64,000 nt of DNA from Aliihoeflea sp. 2WW (GTDB lineage: Bacteria; Pseudomonadota; Alphaproteobacteria; Rhizobiales; Rhizobiaceae): the NCBI RefSeq assembly GCF_000497755.1, contig NZ_AYOD01000011.1, forward strand, positions 15,741 through 79,740. The letters are read 5' to 3'. This document shows, in pieces, positions 17,022-25,277 of this stretch (its first letter is position 1; each line of letters starts with the position of its first letter). Made by a program: the position numbers and the translations under genes. Under the pieces are notes generated by a model. The model was given only the letters and a program-made list of their open reading frames with translations, had not been told where the DNA came from and did not search any database.

Positions 17022-17892
17022 GGGTGAACCTCTTTTCGTCATAGGCATTGCCGGCTTCGAGCAGGTCGTCGGTGCCGACGACATCGTTGATGCCGGCAAA
17101 ATCGTACATCTGGTCGCGGAACGGCGCGTTGGAGCCCGATTTGAGCAGGCTGTCGAAATAGGCGCGGCTGATCTTCGCCACCGCGCGCGTCAGGCCGCCG
17201 GGGAAGATGACCAGCGAGAAGCCGAGCGCCTCGAGATCCGTCGCCGTCATCGGCGGCGTCTTGCCGCCTTCGACCATGTTCGCCATCAACGGCACGCGCT
17301 CGCCAAGGCTCGCGACGATCTGCTTCATCTCGTCAAGCGAGCGCGGCGCCTCGACGAACACCATGTCCGCGCCGGCCTCGGCATAGGCAGCGGCCCGGTC
17401 GAGAGCAGCCTCGAACCCTTCGACGCCGATGGCATCGGTACGGGCGACGACGACGAAGTCATCGGCCGCGCGAGCGTCGGTCGCGGCCTTGATCTTGCCC
17501 ATCATCTCGCCGGTGGAGATCAGCGACTTGCCGTTCAAATGCCCGCAACGCTTGGGCATCGTCTGGTCTTCGAGCTGGATTGCCGCAGCGCCCATGCGCT
17601 CGAACATGCGCACCGTGCGCTGCACGTTGAGCGCATTACCGAAGCCGGTGTCGCCATCGACGATCAGCGGCAGTGCGACGCGATCGCAGATGACGGCGAC
17701 CGCATCCGCGACCTCGCTCATCGAGACGAGGCCGATATCGGGACGGCCAAAGCGGGTATAAGCAAGCGATGCGCCGGACAGGTAGATCGCTTCCGCGCCG
17801 GCCTGCTCTGCGATCAGCGCCGAAAGGCCGTCATAGACACCGGGTGCGACGATTATGCCTTCGTCGCCGAGGCGCGCTTTCAGGCGCTTCAT
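17014..17892 (-). CDS. Isocitrate lyase/PEP mutase family lyase (dimethylmalate or methylisocitrate lyase-like)
   Basis: A 292-residue (beta/alpha)8 enzyme of the ICL/PEPM superfamily. VDGDTGFGN (79-87) carries the Mg-binding Asp, and KRCGH (114-118) is the active-site loop with the catalytic Cys116 seen in C-C bond lyases. The length matches 2-methylisocitrate lyase and 2,3-dimethylmalate lyase. Directly upstream lie the two subunits of an aconitase-like hydro-lyase, the arrangement known from the anaerobic nicotinate pathway of Eubacterium barkeri (dmdA, dmdB, dml). A retro-aldol cleavage of a substituted malate to pyruvate plus a carboxylic acid is therefore inferred. It overlaps both neighbours (4 and 8 bases). 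Confidence 0.88.
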   Translation of the reverse strand: MKRLKARLGDEGIIVAPGVYDGLSALIAEQAGAEAIYLSGASLAYTRFGRPDIGLVSMSEVADAVAVICDRVALPLIVDGDTGFGNALNVQRTVRMFERMGAAAIQLEDQTMPKRCGHLNGKSLISTGEMMGKIKAATDARAADDFVVVARTDAIGVEGFEAALDRAAAYAEAGADMVFVEAPRSLDEMKQIVASLGERVPLMANMVEGGKTPPMTATDLEALGFSLVIFPGGLTRAVAKISRAYFDSLLKSGSNAPFRDQMYDFAGINDVVGTDDLLEAGNAYDEKRFTHD

Positions 17893-18392
17893 TGTTGTTC
17901 TCCTCGGTTCATGCGCTCGCGCGCGAAGCGTTTTTCGAGATGCGGCACCAATCCGCCATCGGCGATCATCTCGATCAGAAAATCAGGCAAAGGCTCCAGC
18001 TCGATCGTCCCGCTTAAGGTCGTTAGCCGGCTGTTGCGAACGTCCAGTTCTACGTCGTCGCCAGCCTCTATGCCGCCGATCTGATCGCCGCCGACGAAAA
18101 CCGGCAGGCCGAGATTGATCGCATTGCGCTGGAAGATGCCGGCAAAGGATCGCGCGACGATGCCGGCGACGCCCAGATGCTTGAGCGCCTGCGCGGCCTG
18201 CTCGCGCGACGAGCCCATACCGAAATTTTTGCCTGCAACGATGACGTCGCCCGGCTTCACCGACGATGCGAAGTCGGGATCGACGGCTTCGAGGCAGTGC
18301 TGCGCCAGCACCTCGATTCCGCCGCCCATATATTGGCCGGGGGCGAGCGCGTCGGTGTCGATGTCGTTGCAGAAGACGAAGGCCCGGTTCAT
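17889..18392 (-). CDS. Aconitase-family hydro-lyase small subunit (LeuD/DmdB-like)
   Basis: A 167-residue swivel domain, the small subunit of a LeuCD-type hydratase. VFCNDIDTDALAPGQY near the start and NFGMGSSREQAAQALKHLGVAGIVARSF at about residues 58-85 are diagnostic. The length fits the stand-alone subunits of isopropylmalate isomerase, homoaconitase and 2,3-dimethylmalate dehydratase. Start ATG 18392 overlaps the large-subunit stop by four bases. Housekeeping LeuD is less likely because the gene sits in a transporter-lyase operon without leuA or leuB. Confidence 0.9.
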   Translation of the reverse strand: MNRAFVFCNDIDTDALAPGQYMGGGIEVLAQHCLEAVDPDFASSVKPGDVIVAGKNFGMGSSREQAAQALKHLGVAGIVARSFAGIFQRNAINLGLPVFVGGDQIGGIEAGDDVELDVRNSRLTTLSGTIELEPLPDFLIEMIADGGLVPHLEKRFARERMNRGEQQ

Positions 18393-19672
18393 GCCGCGTC
18401 CCCGAATTCGCGCGGGTCCGCGATGCGCCCAGTGATGGCGGAGGCTGCGACCGTGTATGGCGAGCCGAGATAGACCATCGAGGACTTCGCGCCCATGCGG
18501 CCCTTGAAGTTGCGCGCAGTGGTGGAGATGCAGGTTACGTCCTCGCCGAGCCGCGCCGAGCCATAGCCGGCGCAGATGCCGCAGGCGTTCGGCAGCACCC
18601 TGGCGCCGGCATCCTCCAGCACCTTCATGATGCCGTCTCGCTCCGCGCGCTCCTGGTCGCGCTTTGACGAGGGCGCGACGAGGAGTTCGACGCCTTTGGC
18701 CAATGTGTGGCCGCGGATGATGTCGGCGGCGGCTTTCAGGTCGACATATTTCGCGCCGGTGCACGCGCCAATATAGGCGACGTCGATGCCGGTCGGCTCG
18801 TAGTCGGAAATGCCTGCGGAATTCGCTGGCGAATGCGGCGCGGCGACCTGCGGTTCCAGTGCCGAGGCGTCGAAGCGATGCGTTTCGGCAACCGTCGCGC
18901 CTTCGTCGCTCTGCCAGTCTGCCGCCTCCGGCAAATCGGTCGCGCCATGCTCGGCAAGCCAGCGCGTCGTCGTCTCGTCGGGCGCGATCAGGCCGGCCTG
19001 GGCGCCGAGTTCGGCCGCCATGTTCGACATGGTCATGCGCTCCTGCATCTCCAGCACGCGGACCGTTTCGCCGGCATATTCGATCGCCTGGTAACGCCCG
19101 CCATCCATGCCGAGCTTGCCGCACATGGCGAGGATCATGTCCTTGGCCATCAGGCGCGGGCCGAGCGTGCCGGACCATTCGATCCGGATCGTCTCCGGCA
19201 CTTTCAGCCAGATTTCGCCGGTCGCGAGCACGCCCGCCATCTCGGTCGCGCCGACGCCGAACATGTAGGCACCAAAGGCGCCGCCAGTGGGCGAATGGCT
19301 GTCGCCGCCGACGACCAGCATTCCCGGCTTCAAATGTCCCCGCTCCGGCAGGACGACATGACAGATGCCCTCGCCGTCATAAAAGGAAACGCCCTTTTCC
19401 TGCGCCCATGCCCGCGTCAGGGCGAGGATGGCCGCGCCCTCCTCCGTGTCGCCGGGCACGTAGTGATCGGAGATCAGCACGACCTTCTTCGTGTCGAACA
19501 GCCCGACACCGAGCCGCTTCAGGATCGGCTCGACCCGGCGCGGCCCACCCGAATCGTGGATCATCGCGAGGTCGACCTTCGTCGTCACGACCTCGCCCGG
19601 CGTAACGCTCGCACGTCCGGCGGCGCGGGCGATGATCTTTTCGGCAAGGGTCGTCGGGCGGGACATGGTCAT
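18389..19672 (-). CDS. Aconitase-family hydro-lyase large subunit (LeuC/DmdA-like)
   Basis: A 427-residue iron-sulfur hydro-lyase. VVGGDSHSPTGGAFGAY is the family signature near residue 120, and the three [4Fe-4S] ligands are Cys304 (GACTGAK), Cys364 and Cys367 (NACGIC). The size matches the short LeuC2 group, which includes isopropylmalate isomerases and 2,3-dimethylmalate dehydratase. Together with the small subunit it would interconvert an unsaturated dicarboxylate and its malate, giving the substrate for the next enzyme, the ICL/PEPM lyase. It overlaps the ABC ATPase stop by four bases, so catabolic genes are translationally coupled to the importer. Confidence 0.92.
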   Translation of the reverse strand: MTMSRPTTLAEKIIARAAGRASVTPGEVVTTKVDLAMIHDSGGPRRVEPILKRLGVGLFDTKKVVLISDHYVPGDTEEGAAILALTRAWAQEKGVSFYDGEGICHVVLPERGHLKPGMLVVGGDSHSPTGGAFGAYMFGVGATEMAGVLATGEIWLKVPETIRIEWSGTLGPRLMAKDMILAMCGKLGMDGGRYQAIEYAGETVRVLEMQERMTMSNMAAELGAQAGLIAPDETTTRWLAEHGATDLPEAADWQSDEGATVAETHRFDASALEPQVAAPHSPANSAGISDYEPTGIDVAYIGACTGAKYVDLKAAADIIRGHTLAKGVELLVAPSSKRDQERAERDGIMKVLEDAGARVLPNACGICAGYGSARLGEDVTCISTTARNFKGRMGAKSSMVYLGSPYTVAASAITGRIADPREFGDAA

Positions 19673-20385
19673 ATCCCCAGATAGGAGCGCTGGAGGTTCG
19701 GATCATCCATCAGCGTCGCGGCAGGGCCGGAGAGACTGATCGCGCCGTTTTCCAGCACGTAGCCGGTGGTCGCGATTTCCAGCGACTGCGCGACGTTCTG
19801 CTCGACGAGCAGGATCGTCAGCCCTTCCTCGTTCAGCCGGCGGATGAGATTGAACATCTCCTCGACCAGAAGCGGCGAAAGGCCGAGCGACGGTTCGTCG
19901 AGAATCAGCAGTTCCGGCTCGGCCATCATACCCCGCCCGATCGCCAGCATCTGCTGTTCGCCGCCCGACAGCGTACCCGCCTTCTGCTCGAACCGCTCCT
20001 TCAGGCGCGGGAAGATGGCGACGATCTTATCGATATTGGCATCGCGATTGCCCCGCGCACGGCGATAGGAGCCGAGGATCAGGTTTTCCTTCACCGTCAT
20101 GTTCGGGAAGATCAGCCGGCCTTCGGGCACTAGGCTCATGCCGGCGTCGACGACGCTCGCCGCTCCGATGCCGGTGATGTCGCTGCCCTTGAAGGCGACC
20201 TTGCCCGCCCATGGCCGGATGAGGCCGGACAGCACCGCGTTGAACGTCGTCTTGCCGACGCCGTTCGAGCCGAGCAGCGCGACGATGTCGCCGCGCCGGA
20301 TGGTGAGATCGACGCCGCGCAGGACCTCGACGGCGCCATAACCGGCGCGCAGGCCGGAGACTTCGAGAATGGGCTCGCCGCTCAT
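19669..20385 (-). CDS. livF: Branched-chain-type ABC transporter ATP-binding protein (LivF family)
   Basis: A 238-residue ABC ATPase. Walker A is GSNGVGKTT (about 39-47), the signature LSGGEQQMLAIGRGM, Walker B LLILDEPSLGLSPLLVEEMF, and the switch His is replaced by the usual LivF LLVEQN. It energises import through LivHM with LivG. The substrate of HAAT-family systems can be an amino acid, amide, urea or small aromatic or aliphatic acid; here it is probably the pathway substrate. It overlaps livG and the hydro-lyase gene by four bases each. Confidence 0.95.
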   Translation of the reverse strand: MSGEPILEVSGLRAGYGAVEVLRGVDLTIRRGDIVALLGSNGVGKTTFNAVLSGLIRPWAGKVAFKGSDITGIGAASVVDAGMSLVPEGRLIFPNMTVKENLILGSYRRARGNRDANIDKIVAIFPRLKERFEQKAGTLSGGEQQMLAIGRGMMAEPELLILDEPSLGLSPLLVEEMFNLIRRLNEEGLTILLVEQNVAQSLEIATTGYVLENGAISLSGPAATLMDDPNLQRSYLGI

Positions 20386-21131
20386 GCCGGCACCTCCGCC
20401 GCCTGCCGCTTCAGCCGTGCGGCCATCCCCGGCCCCAGATACGCTTCGACGACGGTCTGGTTGGCCGCGACCGCGCGCGGCTCTCCCTCGGCGATCAAGC
20501 GGCCCTGGTTGAGCACGAAGGTGTACTCCGACAAGCTCATGACGGCCTGCATGACATGCTCGATCAGAAGGATCGTCACCCCCGAATCCCGCACGGCGCG
20601 GATGACCGGAATGACGTCGCGGATTTCACTCGGGTTCAGCCCGGCCAGCACCTCGTCGAAGAGGACAAGCTTGGGATCGGTCGCGAGCGCCCGAGCGACT
20701 TCGAGTCGTTTGCGGCCGGCGACCGTCAGATCGGCAGCATCCTGGTCGAGCCGGTCGCCGAGGCCCACTTTCTCGGCCACCTCCCGCGCCCGGTCGAGCG
20801 CGTCGCGGCGCGAGGTATGGCGCAGATGCGCGCCGACGGCGATGTTTTCGCGCACCGTCTGGCCGGCGAAGGGCTGCACAATCTGGAAGGTGCGCACCAT
20901 TCCTGCGCGGGCGATGTCACTCGGCTTGACGCCCAGAATGTCGCTTCCGGCGAGCGTCACCGTTCCGCTGTCCGGCTTGTGGAAGCCGGTGACGAGCGCG
21001 AAGAACGTCGTCTTGCCCGCGCCGTTCGGCCCGATCAAGGAGACGAGACTGCCTTCGGCGATCTTCATCGACACGTTGTCGACCGCCTTCAGCCCGCCGA
21101 AGGATTTGGAGATGCCATTGACCTCAAGCAT
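20382..21131 (-). CDS. livG: Branched-chain-type ABC transporter ATP-binding protein (LivG family)
   Basis: A 249-residue ABC ATPase with Walker A GPNGAGKTTFFALVTGF, the LivG-type VRTFQIVQPF Q-loop region, signature LTVAGRKRLEVARAL (a less common LTVAG variant), Walker B KLVLFDEVLAGLNPSE and switch LLIEHVMQAV. The start is ATG 21131 (MLEVNGISK), overlapping the livM end by eight bases; a longer N-terminus is open but unlike the family. It partners LivF. Confidence 0.94.
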   Translation of the reverse strand: MLEVNGISKSFGGLKAVDNVSMKIAEGSLVSLIGPNGAGKTTFFALVTGFHKPDSGTVTLAGSDILGVKPSDIARAGMVRTFQIVQPFAGQTVRENIAVGAHLRHTSRRDALDRAREVAEKVGLGDRLDQDAADLTVAGRKRLEVARALATDPKLVLFDEVLAGLNPSEIRDVIPVIRAVRDSGVTILLIEHVMQAVMSLSEYTFVLNQGRLIAEGEPRAVAANQTVVEAYLGPGMAARLKRQAAEVPA

Positions 21132-22101
21132 TGGCCGGCCTCCGCTTCGAAAATGCCCGCTTTGCAACGGAGAAGATGCTGATCAGGCCGCGCGGCAGGA
21201 ACATGACGATCACGATCAGGAGCACGCCGTAGATCGCCAGCGCGACGCCCGGCACGTCGCCGATATTGTGGCGCGTGACTTCGGACAGCGTGTGGATGAC
21301 GGCGGCGCCGATCAGCGGGCCGAACAATGTGCCCATGCCGCCGATGATCGGCACCAGAAGCGATTCGATCGAGATCGCCGAGCCGTAAGCGATCAGCGGG
21401 TCAAGATAGAGGTAGAACTGGGCGTAGAAGACGCCAGCAAGCCCGGAGAAAAAGCCGGAGAGCGCAACTGCGCCCATCTTGGTCTTGAACACGTCGACGC
21501 CCAATGCGCGAGCCGCATCCTCATTGTCGCGCACGGCCATCAGCCAGGCGCCGAAGCGCGAGCGGCCGAGCCACCAGACAGTGAGGAAGCAGGCGAGGCA
21601 GAGCGTCCAGATCAGCCAGAAATAACCGCGATTGTCGGCGAACTGCATGTTGGCGATGTCGCGCTCGAGCGGGATCAGGATGCCGACGCCACCGCCGGTA
21701 AAGCCGACCGAGTTCGACAGGATGCGCAGCACTTCTGCGAAGGCGAGCGTCACCAGCGCGAAATAGGAGCCGCGCAGGCCGTAGCGGAACGAGGCGAAGC
21801 CGACGAAGAGCGCGACGCCCATGGCGAGAAGCCCGCCGGCGACCATGCCCAGCCACGGATTGATGCCGAACTGGATTTGAAGCACCGCCACCGTATAGGC
21901 GCCGGTGCCGAAGAAGGCCGCATGGCCGAAGGAGAACTGGCCGCCATAGCCGCCGAGAATGTTCCACGCCTGGCCGAGCAGCGCGATGTAGAGGATCGCG
22001 ATCACCGTGTTCAGCGTCGAGGGCGAGACGATCCAGAATGGACAGGTGGCGATCAGGCCGAAAATGACGAGAAGAGCGACGAGTTGCTTGGTGTTGATCA
22101 T
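21124..22101 (-). CDS. livM: Branched-chain-type ABC transporter permease (LivM family)
   Basis: A 325-residue inner-membrane permease with about eight to ten helices. The LivM signature GGYGGQFSFGHAAFFGTGAYT is near residues 50-70, the EAA-like cytoplasmic stretch AVRDNEDAARALGVDVFKTK at about 205-225, and the GGMGTLFGPLIGA loop near 255. It forms the channel with LivH. The gap to livH is nine bases. Confidence 0.94.
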   Translation of the reverse strand: MINTKQLVALLVIFGLIATCPFWIVSPSTLNTVIAILYIALLGQAWNILGGYGGQFSFGHAAFFGTGAYTVAVLQIQFGINPWLGMVAGGLLAMGVALFVGFASFRYGLRGSYFALVTLAFAEVLRILSNSVGFTGGGVGILIPLERDIANMQFADNRGYFWLIWTLCLACFLTVWWLGRSRFGAWLMAVRDNEDAARALGVDVFKTKMGAVALSGFFSGLAGVFYAQFYLYLDPLIAYGSAISIESLLVPIIGGMGTLFGPLIGAAVIHTLSEVTRHNIGDVPGVALAIYGVLLIVIVMFLPRGLISIFSVAKRAFSKRRPANA

Positions 22102-22110
22102 CCGCCCGCC

Positions 22111-22983
22111 TCAGACCTTGTGACCCAGAAGTCCCGTCGGGCGGAACATCAGGATCAGGATGAAGATGGCGAAGATGCCGAACTGGCCGAGGCTGTCCCC
22201 CAGGAACAACCCGCCCATGGCTTCCACCACGCCGATCACCAGCCCGCCGATCATGGCGCCGACGAAGGAGCCCATGCCGCCGAGGACGACCGTGGTGAAG
22301 GCGATCAGCACGAAGCCGTAGCCGACCTGCGGATTGACGTAGTAGCTCGGCATCAAGAGGCAGGCCGCAACGCCAAGGCAGGCGACGCCGATGCCGAAGC
22401 TCATGGCGAAGACGTGGTCGACATTGATGCCGACGAGCCGCGCGCCCTTGCGTTCCTTGGCGAGCGCGCGGATGGCGCGACCGAGATCGGTCTTCGACAT
22501 GAAGGCCCAAAGCAGCGCGGCCGTCACCAGCGCGCCGAAAAAGGCGACGACCTTGGCGACGGGAACGAATGCACCGGCAAACTCGACCACCTCGAAGGAA
22601 TAGGGCGTCTCGATGGTTCGCGTGTCGGAGCGGAAGAAATAGAGCGCCATGTTCTCGATGATGATCGAGAGGCCCAGCGTGACGAGCAGGATATTCTCGT
22701 CGCGGCCATGGCTGGCCCGGCCGATGATGCCGCGTTGGAGCGCGTAGCCGATCGCGAACATGGCCGGCGGCACGATCAGAAGCGCCACATAGGGATCGAT
22801 GCCGAACAGGCGGTTCAGGAAGAAGACGCCGTAAAGCGCCATCATCAGCATCGCGCCATGGGCGAAGTTGATGATGTGCAGGACACCGTAGATCAGCGTC
22901 AGGCCGAGCGCGACGAGCGCGTAGAGCGCGCCCGTCGTCAGCCCGTTGATCAGCGATGGTATCAGGATGACCGGATCGATCAT
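22111..22983 (-). CDS. livH: Branched-chain-type ABC transporter permease (LivH family)
   Basis: A 290-residue permease with about eight helices. LivH motifs are GALYALVALGLTLIYGVLHIINFAHG near the N-terminus, RALAKERKGARLVGINVD in the coupling loop and VLGGMGSFVGAMIGG in the C-terminal half. The start is ATG 22983 (MIDPVILI). It follows the receptor gene by a 60-base gap containing a GC-rich hairpin. Confidence 0.94.
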   Translation of the reverse strand: MIDPVILIPSLINGLTTGALYALVALGLTLIYGVLHIINFAHGAMLMMALYGVFFLNRLFGIDPYVALLIVPPAMFAIGYALQRGIIGRASHGRDENILLVTLGLSIIIENMALYFFRSDTRTIETPYSFEVVEFAGAFVPVAKVVAFFGALVTAALLWAFMSKTDLGRAIRALAKERKGARLVGINVDHVFAMSFGIGVACLGVAACLLMPSYYVNPQVGYGFVLIAFTTVVLGGMGSFVGAMIGGLVIGVVEAMGGLFLGDSLGQFGIFAIFILILMFRPTGLLGHKV

Positions 22984-23000
22984 GTCACAACCTGTGATGC

Positions 23001-23023
23001 GGCGCGGAGCCATGCCCCGCGCC
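23001..23023 (-). other. Intercistronic hairpin between the receptor gene and livH
   Basis: GGCGCGG (23001-23007) pairs with CCGCGCC (23017-23023) around a nine-base loop. No U-run follows in the direction of transcription. A hairpin right after a periplasmic-receptor gene commonly protects the upstream mRNA, so the receptor can be made in excess over the membrane subunits. Confidence 0.45.
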
Positions 23024-23043
23024 CGTTTCGTTCAGGCGGAAGG

Positions 23044-24264
23044 TCAGGCCGGGACCGGGAAGATCACCTCGGCGGAGGCGAATTCTTCCGGCAGGACCAC
23101 CTGGATCTCGCCGCCCTGAACCTGCGTATTGACCGCCTGCGCCCCAGTGTTCTGGCCGTTCTCGATCTTGGTCGGCCCGTAGGGCATGCCGTGATTGTCC
23201 CAGGTCGAGGAGTTGAGCGCCTCGATGATGGCCTCGTTCTCGGTCGATCCCGCGCGTTCGATCGCATCGGCGAGGAAGGCGACGGCGTTGTAGGCAAGGA
23301 AGATCTCGTAAGTGTAGAACAGGCCCTTCTCCTCGGCGGCGGCGCGACGCTGCACCGCGACTTCGGAATTCGGGTCGTACCAGTGGTTGCAGTCCATGAT
23401 GTTCTCGGCCGCTTCCGGGAATTCCTGGACGAATTGCAGATTCGAGGCCGCGCCACCGAGCACCGAGTAGATGCCCTTGGCCGCGATGCGCTGCTGGCGC
23501 AGCGTGCGGGCGAGGAGCACGTATTCGTTGTAGTAGTTGGCGGGAATGATGAGGTCCGGCTGCAGCGAGCGGAGCTGAAGCGCGATGTTGGTGAAGTCGC
23601 GCGTCGGATTGGCGTGGCGGATGACCTCCAGAACTTCGATGCCGATATTCGGCAGCTCCTTGGCAAGGAGTTCGGCCGTGCCGGTGCCGAACAGCGACTC
23701 CTCGTGGATGATGACGGCCGTCTTGGCCTCGCCGCTGGCGTTGATCGCCTTCAGGGCTTCCACGGCAGAATTCGCCACGGAGCCGAAGCCGGGCGCGAAG
23801 CGGAACGTGTTTTCGAGATTGCGTTCCATGATGTTGTCGGCAACGCCGACATCGACGATGTGGGGCGTCATCGTCTTGGCCGCTTCCTGCGAGGTCGCGA
23901 GCGAGATTGCCGACGAATAGCCCGCGATGATGCCGGTCGCGCCGGCCTCGATCAGGCGAGCAGTCTCGGACGCTCCGAGTTCCGGACGGCCCTGGCTGTC
24001 GGCGAGCATCGCTTCGAGCTTGGCGCCGTTCATCGACTGGATGCCGCCGGCGGCGTTGATATCGGCGATAGCCATCTCCGCGCCGACACGGCACTGCGTG
24101 CCGGAAAACGAGACGAAGCCGGTCACCGGGTGAACCAGGCCGAGACGGATCGCGTCGGGCTCCTGCGCACGCAGGACAGCCGGAAAGCCCGTCACGAGGG
24201 CTGCGGTTCCGGCTCCGGCCAGAAACTGCCGGCGTTTGATGGGCGTATGGATAAGCGTCTTCAT
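23044..24264 (-). CDS. ABC transporter substrate-binding protein (HAAT/amide-urea type)
   Basis: A 406-residue periplasmic receptor. The N-terminus has a twin-arginine signal (KRRQFLAGAGTAALVTG), followed by an AQE cleavage region, so it is probably exported folded by Tat. The mature protein begins IRLGLVHPVTGFVS and has the Peripla_BP_6 elements AIADINAAGGI, YSSAISLATSQEA and NHWYDPNS. This resembles receptors for amides, urea and short-chain acids more than the leucine receptor. A GAGAGGA site precedes ATG 24264. It is the second gene after the regulator. Confidence 0.92.
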   Translation of the reverse strand: MKTLIHTPIKRRQFLAGAGTAALVTGFPAVLRAQEPDAIRLGLVHPVTGFVSFSGTQCRVGAEMAIADINAAGGIQSMNGAKLEAMLADSQGRPELGASETARLIEAGATGIIAGYSSAISLATSQEAAKTMTPHIVDVGVADNIMERNLENTFRFAPGFGSVANSAVEALKAINASGEAKTAVIIHEESLFGTGTAELLAKELPNIGIEVLEVIRHANPTRDFTNIALQLRSLQPDLIIPANYYNEYVLLARTLRQQRIAAKGIYSVLGGAASNLQFVQEFPEAAENIMDCNHWYDPNSEVAVQRRAAAEEKGLFYTYEIFLAYNAVAFLADAIERAGSTENEAIIEALNSSTWDNHGMPYGPTKIENGQNTGAQAVNTQVQGGEIQVVLPEEFASAEVIFPVPA

Positions 24265-24293
24265 GTCAGTTCCTCTCTTTTCTTATGATTGGA

Positions 24294-25163
24294 TCACTTG
24301 TCGTTCGAACGGCCGGACGGGTCCTGGCCGAGCGACTGCCACTGCATTCCCTCGCGGCGGCGGACGCGCTTCAAGTTCATCTCGAACTGGTACTTGTCGG
24401 GCCGGTAGAGCACGCGGATGAACTCGACCGGCCGGTCGTCGACATCGCGAACGATGCGCCTGACATCGATGAGCGGCGAGCCGGCATGGATCGACAGCGC
24501 GCGGGCGATCTCCGGTTCGGCCAGCGTCGCCGAGACGCTCTGACGCGCATCGGCTACCTTGACGCCGTGGCGCTCCATCAGCGTCAGGAGCGGAAAGCTT
24601 CCCATCTCGTCACGATCGAAGGACCGCCCGATGTCCTCCGGGACGTAGGTCACCAGATGCGACATCGGTTCGCCGTCCAGCGAACGCACGCGCACCGTCC
24701 GCTGGACGATCGTGCCCTGCTTGACAAGCAAGGCCTCAGCCACTTCGGCCAGGGCCGGGACGTAGTCGAACTCGAGCACTTCGACATCGGTCGCCACGCC
24801 CATCAGCGAGATGTTTTCCAGCCAGCCCTCGACCGAAGTCTTGATCGTCGGCGCGGGCGGCGTATCGGAAACGCGCGTCCCGCGACCACGCTCGCGCACC
24901 GCAAGCCCGGCATCGGCAAGCTCGTTCAGCGCACGTTTGGCCGTGATGCGCGATACGGCGAAACGCTCGGCCAGTTCCTGTTCGCCCGGCAGAGCCGCGC
25001 CAGGACGCAGTTCGCCCGAAAATATTTGGTTGCGCAGGATGATCAGGATCTGGTGGTAGAGCGGCACGCGCGACGTCGGGTCGATCAGCGCTCGGCGCGG
25101 CACGGCCGTGCCCGACGACTGCGACTTCTGCTCCCGACCCATATCGCCCATGAATTCGCCCAT
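24294..25163 (-). CDS. GntR family transcriptional regulator with UTRA domain (HutC subfamily)
   Basis: A 289-residue regulator. The winged helix (about residues 32-100) contains VPLYHQILIILRNQIFSGELRPGAALPGEQELAERFAVSRITAKRAL, followed by a UTRA effector domain (about 115-270) ending FIRVLYRPDKYQFEMNLKR. It is the first gene of the operon, only 29 bases before the receptor gene on the same strand. It faces the palindrome at 25217-25240, its likely operator, which it would release when a pathway intermediate binds. Confidence 0.94.
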   Translation of the reverse strand: MGEFMGDMGREQKSQSSGTAVPRRALIDPTSRVPLYHQILIILRNQIFSGELRPGAALPGEQELAERFAVSRITAKRALNELADAGLAVRERGRGTRVSDTPPAPTIKTSVEGWLENISLMGVATDVEVLEFDYVPALAEVAEALLVKQGTIVQRTVRVRSLDGEPMSHLVTYVPEDIGRSFDRDEMGSFPLLTLMERHGVKVADARQSVSATLAEPEIARALSIHAGSPLIDVRRIVRDVDDRPVEFIRVLYRPDKYQFEMNLKRVRRREGMQWQSLGQDPSGRSNDK

Positions 25164-25216
25164 GCCCTCTCCCGCTCGACCGAGCTACGCGCCGGCATTG
25201 CCGCTGCGTCATTGAC

Positions 25217-25240
25217 TAATGATATAACAATATACCATTA
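25217..25240. promoter_or_regulatory. Palindromic operator of the GntR/HutC-type regulator
   Basis: TAATGATATA and TATACCATTA form ten-base arms with one mismatch around ACAA. The dyad lies in the AT-rich divergent intergenic region between the regulator-importer-catabolic operon and the tautomerase-fusion gene. It is well placed to control both directions. GntR/HutC regulators typically bind symmetric AT-rich dyads of this size. Confidence 0.65.
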
Positions 25241-25277
25241 TAGCAAGCAACTAAATTTGCCGAAACGGAGCCCGACC

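Noticed and set aside
17889-19672. Housekeeping leuCD for leucine synthesis
   Set aside because: The genes are fused by overlaps into a transporter-lyase operon, lie next to an ICL/PEPM lyase and lack leuA and leuB, and the large subunit is of the shorter LeuC2 size. A catabolic role fits better.
20461-24288. A 1275-codon plus-strand open frame opposite the Liv operon
   Set aside because: It is fully antisense to five intact, mutually overlapping ABC transporter genes with clear motifs, and its translation is low-complexity and Asp/Arg-rich as expected from high-GC shadow frames.
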